A stretch of DNA of 6,826 bases, taken from assembly GCA_019136395.1 (NCBI GenBank), contig JAGVUH010000026.1, positions 1-6,826 of the forward strand. The letters are read 5' to 3'. Of the stretch, positions 1-5,386 are shown piece by piece. The stretch's first letter is position 1; each line of letters starts with the position of its first letter. The notes under the pieces were generated by a model. That model had not been told where the DNA came from. It saw only the letters and a list, made by a program, of their open reading frames with translations, and made no database searches. Source of the stretch: Gammaproteobacteria bacterium. Its GTDB lineage: Bacteria > Pseudomonadota > Gammaproteobacteria > Chromatiales > Chromatiaceae. The position numbers and the translations under genes were made by a program.

Positions 1-285
1 AACGGGGGCCGGAGCCATCGGCGCGGGCGCGGGGGCCGCGACCGGCGCCGGAGCCGGGGCCGCTATTGGCATCGGTGCGGGAGCGGCTACCGGCGCGGGT
101 GCGGGAGCCGGAGTCGCAACGGGTGCGGGCGCCATGACGGGCGCTGCCACCGGGGCACTCACGGGCGCTGGCGCGACCACCGGTGCCGGCGCGACATTAA
201 CCGGAGCCGGGGCCGGAGCCGGAGCCGCCGCGGGAGCTGGGGCAACCACTGGGGCCGCCGCTGGCGCTGGGGCCGGCGCCGCCGC
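1..285 (-). repeat. Ala/Pro/Val-rich low-complexity tail region of pufC
   Basis: The last 95 visible codons of pufC form irregular AP, APAP and PVAAPAP units without any charged or aromatic residue. The DNA is GC-rich and repetitive, but Ala is written with GCG, GCC, GCT and GCA and Pro with CCG, CCC and CCA. The repetition is therefore clearer in protein than in DNA, which suggests an older, protein-level feature rather than fresh slippage. Such stretches usually form extended, flexible periplasmic linkers. The frame is open at base 1, so the end of the tail, and whether a domain follows, cannot be seen. Confidence 0.9.
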
Positions 286-1326
286 CACGTGGGTCTTGGG
301 CATCAACTCCGGATAATCCTTGAGCATGCTCGCGCCAAACAAGGGCTTGTAGGCACCCTGATGGCAGGTGGCGCAGCCGACCTTCAGCGGATCGCCCAAG
401 GGTCCCTTGCGATTGTCGGGCAGGATATCCTTCAGGGGCAGGATATAGTTGTTGTTCATATCCCGCACATGGCGGATGGCATACCAGGCCGTGGTCCGTT
501 GCTGGGGACTCTGCTCCCAATCGAAGAAGGAGCGGCTGTTGTGGCAGAAGGTGCAGTTTTGCCCCAACGAGTCGGAGAGGTACATCATCAGGCCATAGGT
601 CCATTCGGCCTGCTTGATCGACTTACGTTCCACCGGCCCGCCAGGGGGCAAGGCCGCCGTGGAGATGACGCTGATCGGATGATCCTGCAGCAGGAAGGGC
701 GTCAGGGGATCATAGGGCAGCGAGGTCGAGGCCACCGTCTCCGAATAGGCGTTCTGCCCGGAGGCAACCGTCAGATCGGGGAGCTTGGGACCGGGATCGG
801 TGTACCAGACGTTGGCGGGGATGGGCTGACCCCGGTGGCAGGTGTAGCAGGTGACCCCGGTGGCGGCGACATGGGTCTTCCAGGCCGCGTTGGTCTCCAG
901 GGTCAACTTGAGCATGTTCCTGGCCACTTGCTTCTGGTACTTGTCGTCCAGGGCGCGGTTCTCGGAGGCATGGCAATAGTTGCAGCGCTCCGCCTCCGGC
1001 CAGTCCGCCGCGATCCACTTGGACATGGCCAGCATCAGGCGGTTGAACTCCGTGATGCTCAGATCACCCAGGACCTGGACGTTCTGGTACACATCCTTGG
1101 CCTTGGCGGGGATGTCCGCGGCCGGGGGCTCGGGTGCCGGGGGAATATTCGCGGCGACCTTGGCGGCGTTGATACGGGGGTTGATCACCGTCTCCATGCC
1201 GACGCCCCGGTAGCCCAGTTGCACCACGTCCTGCGGGGGGCGCTCGCAGCCGGCGAGGCCGATCAGGGCGGCGGCACCGGCCACCGCCAGGGGCAAGGTC
1301 TTGCGAGTGAACATGGCGCTCTTCAT
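1..1326 (-). CDS. pufC: Reaction-centre tetraheme cytochrome subunit with long Ala/Pro tail, 3' end cut by window edge
   Basis: PufC is the periplasmic cytochrome that re-reduces the photo-oxidised special pair. All 442 visible codons are open, and no stop occurs before the left edge. Residues 1-26 are a lipoprotein signal peptide with lipobox LAGC; Cys27 would carry the lipid anchor. Four heme motifs follow: CNYCH (115-119), CYTCH (160-164), CTFCH (258-262) and CATCH (318-322). By comparison with Blastochloris viridis, the sixth ligands are Met98 (heme 1), Met138 (heme 2), Met247 (heme 3) and His152 (heme 4). The family end block [12 protein letters not shown] is at 330-341. From residue 348 to the edge the protein is only Ala, Pro and Val with rare Ser, Thr, Asn, Met and Ile. 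The ATG overlaps the pufM stop and has GGAGGT 5 bases upstream, which favours it over Met5. Confidence 0.96.
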   Translation of the reverse strand, partial: MKSAMFTRKTLPLAVAGAAALIGLAGCERPPQDVVQLGYRGVGMETVINPRINAAKVAANIPPAPEPPAADIPAKAKDVYQNVQVLGDLSITEFNRLMLAMSKWIAADWPEAERCNYCHASENRALDDKYQKQVARNMLKLTLETNAAWKTHVAATGVTCYTCHRGQPIPANVWYTDPGPKLPDLTVASGQNAYSETVASTSLPYDPLTPFLLQDHPISVISTAALPPGGPVERKSIKQAEWTYGLMMYLSDSLGQNCTFCHNSRSFFDWEQSPQQRTTAWYAIRHVRDMNNNYILPLKDILPDNRKGPLGDPLKVGCATCHQGAYKPLFGASMLKDYPELMPKTHVAAAPAPAPAAAPVVAPAPAAAPAPAPAPVNVAPAPVVAPAPVSAPVAAPVMAPAPVATPAPAPAPVAAPAPMPIAAPAPAPVAAPAPAPMAPAPV

Positions 1327-2300
1327 TGCGCACCTCCCGGCAGCAAGGATGGATCCGGCAGGGTATTCTCAGGCAGGGGATAGGCCGGGGCGACGCCGTG
1401 CTTGACCGCCCAGAGGTACCAGTTGTCGACGACGGTGCCAGTCAGCAGGATGCCGATGCCACCGGTGATGACCGTCAGGACCGCGAACCAGTAGGCCCAG
1501 CGATGGATGGATTCCATGGTGGCGTTGAAGCCCATGGTCCAGCGCCAGAAGAGGGCCGCGCGCTCCGAGGCCGTGCCACGATCGACGATCTGGTCGATCT
1601 CACGGTCGCCACCAAAGCGGCTCACCGCCAGCACCGTCGCGCCATGCATGGCGAACAGCAGGGTGGAGCCGTAGAGGAAGGCGATGGAGAGCATGTGGAA
1701 GGGGTTATAGAACAGGTTGCCGTAACGAATCGAGAAGGCCGCCGTCCAGTCCAGGTGGGGGAAGATGCCGAAGGGCACCGCTTCCGCCCAGCTACCCATC
1801 AGGACCGGGCGAATCAGGCCCAGCACCAGATAGAGCCAGATCGCCGCGGCGAAGGCCCAGGCCATGTGGGTGCCGATACCCAGGGCCACGGCCCGCCGGT
1901 AGGTGCGGATCCACCAGAGGATGATGGAGGCCGTGAGGAAGAAGCCGGCCATCAACCACCAGCCACCGTCATGCAGGGGCGGGATGCTCAGGCCATACTG
2001 GGGCGGTGGCGGCTCCAGGGCCAGCCAGAAAAGCTGCCGGACGAACTCGATGGGGTCCCAGTTGACGGAGGCCCACATGTTGAGGCCGATGATCTCGAAG
2101 GCGATGAAGCCGCAAATCAACGACAGGACCCCAGTAGCCCCCAGATAGATGGGACCGATCTGGGCATCGCCGAGCTTGCCGGCCCAGTAGAGATGGAAGG
2201 GCTTGATCTGCCGTTCCCAATGACCCGGTTCCATGGGTACGCCCGGGTAGGAGGGGCCATGTACCTGGATCTGCGTGAAGATGTTTTGATATTCAGCCAT
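1323..2300 (-). CDS. pufM: Photosynthetic reaction centre M subunit
   Basis: PufM is the second reaction-centre core subunit and carries the QA site. It has 325 residues, five membrane helices (roughly 53-77, 111-139, 143-168, 198-225, 260-286) and the family start MAEYQNIF. Ligands seen are His182 (accessory bacteriochlorophyll), His202 (special pair), His219, Glu234 and His266 (iron). Tyr210, which favours electron transfer down the active branch, is present. Leu214 is consistent with bacteriopheophytin rather than bacteriochlorophyll at the HA site. Trp252 packs against QA. Asp45 (in [10 protein letters not shown]) pairs with Asn in PufL, the reverse of the Rhodobacter arrangement. The C-terminus runs about 20 residues past the Rhodobacter end ([17 protein letters not shown]), typical of M subunits that contact a bound cytochrome. 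GGGG lies 8 bases before the ATG. The TGA stop overlaps the pufC start as ATGA. Confidence 0.98.
   Translation of the reverse strand: MAEYQNIFTQIQVHGPSYPGVPMEPGHWERQIKPFHLYWAGKLGDAQIGPIYLGATGVLSLICGFIAFEIIGLNMWASVNWDPIEFVRQLFWLALEPPPPQYGLSIPPLHDGGWWLMAGFFLTASIILWWIRTYRRAVALGIGTHMAWAFAAAIWLYLVLGLIRPVLMGSWAEAVPFGIFPHLDWTAAFSIRYGNLFYNPFHMLSIAFLYGSTLLFAMHGATVLAVSRFGGDREIDQIVDRGTASERAALFWRWTMGFNATMESIHRWAYWFAVLTVITGGIGILLTGTVVDNWYLWAVKHGVAPAYPLPENTLPDPSLLPGGAQ
1332..1337 (-). promoter_or_regulatory. Ribosome binding site deciding the pufC start
   Basis: GGAGGT lies 5 bases before the ATG that overlaps the pufM TGA, inside the last codons of pufM. It is a strong match to the anti-Shine-Dalgarno sequence and selects this ATG over the in-frame ATG four codons later. 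The ATGA overlap suggests that PufM and PufC are made in a coupled, near-equal ratio. Confidence 0.75.
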
Positions 2301-2315
2301 GACGATAACCCCGCG

Positions 2316-3140
2316 TTAGGACCAGACCGGCAGGTTCAGCCACCAGTTCCACCACTCGGGCCAGCCGCGGGTCCAGAAGGGGCCGCTGAGGACGATACAG
2401 ACGGCGCTCCAGAAGGCGGCGGACAGGGCCAGGAAGAGACCGAGGCGATGGATGCCCAGGGCGCCGATGGAATAGCCGACCTCATCGCGGAAGAAGGTGT
2501 TCTCATGCTCGGCGGTCTTCACCGGCTCACCCTTGCGCGGATTGGTCATCGACAGGATGAGGGAACCGTGCATGGACAGGGCCAGGGTCGTGGTGAAGAA
2601 GAAGGTGATGGCGAGCATGTGCGCCGGGTTGTAATGGAAGTGCAGGAACTGGTAGCCGACGTTGGATACCCAGTCGAGGTGGCTCATGATGCCGTAGGGG
2701 AAGCCATGGCCCCAGGCACCCAGCAGTAGGGGCCGGAAGACGACTAGGGTCACGTAGGCAAGGATGGCGAAGCTGAAGGCGAAGGGGACGTGGTAGCCCA
2801 TGCCCAGCTTGCGCGAGATCTCCACCTGCCGCAGCGCCCAGGAGCTGAAGGCGCCGATGGCGCAAATGGTGATGACCTGCCAGAGCCCGCCCTCCTTGAG
2901 GGGCGCCAGGCCCAGCCCGTAGCTGAGGTCCGGCGGGGCGATATTGATCTGCCACAAGTTCCAGGTCGGCCCGATGGCCGCGCCATAGACAATCAACAGC
3001 GTGCCTAGAAGGGTGAAGAAGATCGTCGTGACCCCGAAAAAGCCGACATAAAAAGGCCCAATCCAGAAGTCGAAAAGATCTCCCCCGATCAGCGTTCCGC
3101 CACGAACGCGGTATTTTCGTTCAAAGCTCAACATAGCCAT
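2316..3140 (-). CDS. pufL: Photosynthetic reaction centre L subunit
   Basis: PufL is one half of the type II reaction-centre core and binds special-pair and accessory bacteriochlorophyll, bacteriopheophytin, the QB quinone and the non-heme iron. It has 274 residues and five membrane helices (roughly 32-55, 84-111, 116-140, 171-199, 226-250). Counting Met1, the ligands are His154 (accessory pigment), His174 (special pair), and His191 and His231 (iron). His169 is the special-pair hydrogen-bond residue, and Tyr163 lies between heme and special pair. QB-site residues are Glu213 and Ser224. Asn214 replaces the Asp of Rhodobacter, as in Blastochloris viridis. Gln105 sits where Rhodobacter has Glu104 beside the bacteriopheophytin, an unusual change. 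The first Met rather than Met3 is chosen because [12 protein letters not shown] matches the family N-terminus and AGAGGG lies 7 bases upstream. The Thermochromatium-type insertion after IGPT is absent. pufM follows after 15 bases. Confidence 0.98.
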   Translation of the reverse strand: MAMLSFERKYRVRGGTLIGGDLFDFWIGPFYVGFFGVTTIFFTLLGTLLIVYGAAIGPTWNLWQINIAPPDLSYGLGLAPLKEGGLWQVITICAIGAFSSWALRQVEISRKLGMGYHVPFAFSFAILAYVTLVVFRPLLLGAWGHGFPYGIMSHLDWVSNVGYQFLHFHYNPAHMLAITFFFTTTLALSMHGSLILSMTNPRKGEPVKTAEHENTFFRDEVGYSIGALGIHRLGLFLALSAAFWSAVCIVLSGPFWTRGWPEWWNWWLNLPVWS

Positions 3141-3158
3141 GGTTCAACCCTCTGATCG

Positions 3159-3182
3159 GGAGGCGCCGGGCGGGGTGCCTCC
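3159..3182 (-). promoter_or_regulatory. pufA-pufL intercistronic stem-loop (proximal to pufL)
   Basis: On the minus strand, GGAGGC pairs with GCCTCC (6 bp) around a 12-base GC-rich loop, in the 112-base spacer between pufA and pufL. In Rhodobacter, hairpins at this place protect the upstream pufBA segment of the mRNA from decay and so raise antenna over reaction-centre output. The same role is inferred here from position and structure. Confidence 0.5.
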
Positions 3183-3204
3183 GGTTAGCGGCCCCGGGTA
3201 GTGG

Positions 3205-3230
3205 ATCAGGCGCGATGGCAGGCGTCTGAT
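3205..3230 (-). promoter_or_regulatory. pufA-pufL intercistronic stem-loop (proximal to pufA)
   Basis: On the minus strand, ATCAG pairs with CTGAT (5 bp). After one A/C mismatch, CGC pairs with GCG (3 bp) around an 8-base loop. It begins 22 bases past the pufA stop codon, upstream of the second spacer hairpin. It is the better placed of the two to block 3' exonucleases from pufBA mRNA. No terminator-like U-run follows. Confidence 0.45.
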
Positions 3231-3252
3231 TCCCCCACCCTTGGCAACGAAA

Positions 3253-3462
3253 CTACCTGGCCTTGGGGGCCACGTAGTGGGTGACGGGAACCTCGCCCTT
3301 GGTGCCGACCCCCTGTAGCCAGTTAAACCGGTCCGTGCTGAGCAAGATCATGTGGATCACCACGGCAAGCACGATCAGAAAAGCGGCCAGGCCCACCAGC
3401 ACCAGTCGCGGATCGAAAATCATCCAAACTTTATGGATACCTTTGGTCAGGGCGTCGATCAT
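3253..3462 (-). CDS. pufA: LH1 antenna alpha polypeptide
   Basis: This gene encodes the 69-residue light-harvesting 1 alpha polypeptide, partner of PufB in the antenna ring. The N-terminal amphipathic part holds the W-x-x-F-D-P-R signature (Trp13 to Arg19). One membrane helix (about residues 20-42) contains His37 in [11 protein letters not shown], the bacteriochlorophyll ligand. The segment after the helix reads [12 protein letters not shown]. It has the full-length spacing of the Rhodospirillum rubrum type and lacks the shortened DLNWLDDNI calcium-binding segment I recall from Thermochromatium tepidum, so a calcium-dependent red shift is not expected. The start has AGGGGAG 7 bases upstream. 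The C-terminal tail ([16 protein letters not shown]) is polar and periplasmic. Only one pufBA pair is visible; further copies could lie after pufC, as in Allochromatium vinosum. Confidence 0.97.
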   Translation of the reverse strand: MIDALTKGIHKVWMIFDPRLVLVGLAAFLIVLAVVIHMILLSTDRFNWLQGVGTKGEVPVTHYVAPKAR

Positions 3463-3513
3463 GTTTCTGCTCCCCTAAATTGTTGAATGAATCAGCGCGG
3501 CCCAGCCGTGACC

Positions 3514-3660
3514 TCAGAACCAGGGACGCCACATCCAGACGAGAATGTGCGCCACCGCTGCGATCGCTGTAAAAGCGAGGAAGCTGGATACGAAAATGCC
3601 GTGGAATTCCTTTGCCTCGCCATCCGTCAGCCCCGACAGACTGGTTTTCTCTTCGCTCAT
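3514..3660 (-). CDS. pufB: LH1 antenna beta polypeptide
   Basis: This short gene encodes a 48-residue light-harvesting 1 beta polypeptide, a single-span inner-membrane protein that binds bacteriochlorophyll in the antenna ring around the reaction centre. The N-terminus is polar ([20 protein letters not shown]) and is followed by one hydrophobic helix (about residues 21-43) and the typical C-terminal WMWRPWF. His38 sits in the beta-chain A-x-x-x-H pattern (Ala34, His38) and is the bacteriochlorophyll ligand. His20, at the cytoplasmic end of the helix, is also conserved in the family. The start is supported by AGAGGAG 5 bases upstream and by normal family length. pufA follows after 51 bases. 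A 92-codon reading frame overlapping this gene in another frame is a shadow. Confidence 0.96.
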   Translation of the reverse strand: MSEEKTSLSGLTDGEAKEFHGIFVSSFLAFTAIAAVAHILVWMWRPWF

Positions 3661-3662
3661 GA

Positions 3663-3680
3663 TGTCTCCTCTGGATTACA
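3663..3680. promoter_or_regulatory. PpsR/CrtJ-like TGT-N12-ACA motif over the pufB ribosome binding site
   Basis: The bases fit TGT-N12-ACA, the operator core of the PpsR/CrtJ repressor that controls photosynthesis genes in many purple bacteria. Only the six core bases are constrained, so one or two chance matches are expected in a window of this size. Its position just before the start codon, rather than at a visible promoter, is unusual. It is recorded as a weak candidate only. Confidence 0.2.
3666..3672 (-). promoter_or_regulatory. Ribosome binding site of pufB
   Basis: AGAGGAG lies 5 bases before the pufB ATG. It fixes the start of this short gene. It also lies inside a TGT-N12-ACA palindrome, so any protein bound to that sequence would cover it. 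Confidence 0.75.
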
Positions 3681-3717
3681 GACGACCTTGCGGCCGGAAT
3701 CTTGCGCATCCCGCCCA

Positions 3718-3739
3718 GTCAGGAGAAGTCCCGCCTGAC
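3718..3739 (-). promoter_or_regulatory. Predicted stem-loop in the bchZ-pufB leader (proximal)
   Basis: On the minus strand, GTCAGG pairs with CCTGAC (6 bp) around a 10-base loop, ending 57 bases before the pufB start codon. It is not followed by a U-run. Together with the larger stem-loop just upstream it fills much of the bchZ-pufB leader. No clear sigma-70 promoter or pufQ gene was seen in the same interval. Confidence 0.4.
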
Positions 3740-3752
3740 CCTGCGCGGTCCT

Positions 3753-3785
3753 GGGACCCCACCCCTGGTTAGGGTGACCGGTCCC
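3753..3785 (-). promoter_or_regulatory. Predicted stem-loop in the bchZ-pufB leader (upstream)
   Basis: Read on the minus strand, GGGACC pairs with GGTCCC (6 bp). After a small internal loop, CACCC pairs with GGGTG (5 bp) around the 7-base loop TAACCAG. No U-run follows, so it is not a simple intrinsic terminator. It lies in the 187-base leader between bchZ and pufB, where an RNA processing or stability element is plausible. Function is inferred. Confidence 0.5.
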
Positions 3786-3847
3786 GCCGCCGCCATCCGC
3801 CGATGGCCAACGGCGAAAAGTTGTCAGTGTCCTGGGCTTCCCGCGCC

Positions 3848-5386
3848 TCAGGCCGTGAAGTCCAGGCTGCCCGCCGACCCGGAGACCCGCGCCACGCTCA
3901 CCCGGCGCTCACCGGCGGCGCGCGCGGCGCGCTCGACCGTTTCACGCAGGCGTTGGGCGGCGGAGATACGGATCAGCAGGGGCTGGGCCTGAACCAGTTG
4001 GTCGAGCAGCGCCTTGGCGTCCGCCTCCCAGGGCAGTTCCTCGTGCAGCCGCGACGGCGTGGCATCCACCTTGTCCAACTCGCTGCCCAGGGGCAGGATG
4101 TGGAACAGGGCGTCGAACAGGGCGTTGCAGACCTCTTGCACCAGGTAGGTCGCCCCGCTGTAACCCATGAAGGGCGTGCCGGTGTGGCGGCGGATCAGGG
4201 TGCCGGGGAAGGAGGCCGGGATGTAGGTGGTCCGGGCCCCGGCCTCGGCCAGGTACATGCGCTCGTTGAAGCTGCCGAAGAGGATCAGCGGCGCCTGCTC
4301 GCGCGTGGCGCGGCGCACGGCCTCGTTGTCGGTCTTGGCGCCGGGACGGCGGGCGATGGCGAAGGTGCAGGGCATCCCCAGCTCATCCCCCAGGAAGCGT
4401 TGCAGGCCCCGGACATAGGTCTCGGTGGCGACCACGGCGAAGCTGGCGGTGGCGAGGAAGTCCTGGGTGACCGACCGCCACAGGTCCCAGATGGGCCTCA
4501 GGGTGGTGCGTTTTTCCCGCTCGATGAAGGGTTCAGGGTCGAGGCCCAGTTGCTCGCCCAAGGCGCGCAGGAAACGGGTGGTGCCTTGCATGCCGATGGG
4601 GGCCTGCAGCCAGGGTTTGCCGAGTTCCTCACAGAGGGTGCGCCCAAACTCCCGGTAGAGGCAGATATTGACCTGGGCCTCCGCCAGCCGCGGGATCTCC
4701 TCCAGCCGGGTCCCCAAGGGGAAGACCAGATTGACCTCGGCCCCGATCCCCTCCACCAGGCGGCGGATCTCGGCGACGTCGGACCAGGCGTTGAAGCAGC
4801 CGTAGCTATGGCCGATGAGGTTGACCAGGGGGCGATCAGCCGCCGAGGTGGACTTCGCGTTGACCGGTGAACTGGTCGCGACCGAGGCTGTGGCAGGTGT
4901 CCCTTGGACCTGCCCGGCGGCCGTGATCCCTGAACTCACACGGGTACCCGTGCGAGACCCGGTCCGATTACCGAACTGATTCCACAGCCAGAAGAGGGCG
5001 CGGTCGGCGCTCTGCCACTGGTCCTCGTCGATCGTCCGCGGCAGGAAGCGGTGGATATGGCGCCCTTCGGGGATGACGCCGCCGCCGATCATCTCGGCGA
5101 TGGAGCCGGTGACCACCACCGCGGGCCGACTCGGGTCCAGGGCGGCGTGGGCGCGGGCCATGGCCGCCTCGGTGCCGGTGCGGCCCAGCTCGACCTCGCT
5201 CAGGCCGGTGACGACGATGGGCCGCTCGTGGGGCGGCAGGGCGTCGGTGTAATGCAGGACGGCCGTGACCGGCAGGTTTTCGCAGCCCACGGGGCCGTCG
5301 ATGATCACCTGCAGCCCCTCGATGGCGCTGAAGCAGTAGACGGCACCCCAATAGCCACCGGCCCGGTCGAGGTCACGGATCAGCAT
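3848..5386 (-). CDS. bchZ: Chlorophyllide a reductase subunit BchZ
   Basis: BchZ is the second catalytic subunit of chlorophyllide a reductase, partner of BchY, in the nitrogenase component 1 family. It is 512 residues long and appears complete. Cys35, in [10 protein letters not shown], is at exactly the position expected for the single BchZ ligand of the shared [4Fe-4S] cluster. Further family blocks are [21 protein letters not shown] (residues 45-65), [18 protein letters not shown] (101-118), [14 protein letters not shown] (206-219), [19 protein letters not shown] (243-261) and [14 protein letters not shown] (405-418). The ATG start has a GGGAGGG ribosome binding site 7 bases upstream, inside bchY, and the first residues match known BchZ proteins. 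Residues about 140-186 are a Ser/Thr/Gly/Ala-rich stretch, longer than the linker I remember at this place. The gene is followed by a 187-base leader before pufB with no clear terminator, so transcription probably reads on into puf. Confidence 0.97.
   Translation of the reverse strand: MLIRDLDRAGGYWGAVYCFSAIEGLQVIIDGPVGCENLPVTAVLHYTDALPPHERPIVVTGLSEVELGRTGTEAAMARAHAALDPSRPAVVVTGSIAEMIGGGVIPEGRHIHRFLPRTIDEDQWQSADRALFWLWNQFGNRTGSRTGTRVSSGITAAGQVQGTPATASVATSSPVNAKSTSAADRPLVNLIGHSYGCFNAWSDVAEIRRLVEGIGAEVNLVFPLGTRLEEIPRLAEAQVNICLYREFGRTLCEELGKPWLQAPIGMQGTTRFLRALGEQLGLDPEPFIEREKRTTLRPIWDLWRSVTQDFLATASFAVVATETYVRGLQRFLGDELGMPCTFAIARRPGAKTDNEAVRRATREQAPLILFGSFNERMYLAEAGARTTYIPASFPGTLIRRHTGTPFMGYSGATYLVQEVCNALFDALFHILPLGSELDKVDATPSRLHEELPWEADAKALLDQLVQAQPLLIRISAAQRLRETVERAARAAGERRVSVARVSGSAGSLDFTA
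4829..4969 (-). other. Low-complexity Ser/Thr/Gly/Ala insertion within BchZ
   Basis: Residues about 140-186 of BchZ, between [10 protein letters not shown] and [11 protein letters not shown], are dominated by Thr, Ser, Gly and Ala, with a short repeated RTG pattern at the start ([11 protein letters not shown]). Both flanks are ordinary BchZ sequence in the same frame, so this is an in-frame insertion or expanded linker and not a frameshift. From memory, BchZ proteins have a shorter charged linker here; an alignment is needed for the exact excess length. Confidence 0.65.

Noticed and set aside
1..285. GC-rich repetitive DNA, considered as a CRISPR array or a noncoding satellite
   Set aside because: There are no evenly spaced identical repeats with unique spacers, and the minus-strand frame of pufC runs through it without a stop.
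134..316. A Gly/Ala/Thr-rich 60-codon frame on the plus strand
   Set aside because: It is the complement of the Ala/Pro codons in the pufC tail, not a glycine-rich protein gene.
289..1383. A 364-codon open frame on the plus strand opposite pufC
   Set aside because: The minus strand encodes all four heme motifs and their axial ligands here. The plus-strand product has no family features.
1326..2729. A 467-codon open frame on the plus strand opposite pufM and part of pufL
   Set aside because: It is a mirror of GC-rich codon use in pufM and pufL. The product is rich in Gly, Asp, Glu and Gln with no recognisable domain, and the opposite strand has unmistakable reaction-centre proteins.
3431..3709. 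A 92-codon minus-strand frame across the pufB region, considered as a pufQ candidate
   Set aside because: It has no hydrophobic segment as in PufQ, is rich in Arg, and runs out of frame across the convincing pufB gene.
3718..3785. Hairpins after bchZ, considered as an intrinsic terminator
   Set aside because: No run of T follows either stem on the transcribed strand, so an RNA stability or processing role is more likely.
3803..4870. A 355-codon open frame on the plus strand opposite bchZ
   Set aside because: It is a shadow of bchZ codon bias with a Gly/Gln/Ala-rich product and no recognised domain.
4829..4969. The BchZ low-complexity stretch, considered as a frameshift or inserted mobile element
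   Set aside because: The frame is the same on both sides with family sequence resuming at once, and there are no terminal inverted repeats or transposase fragments.
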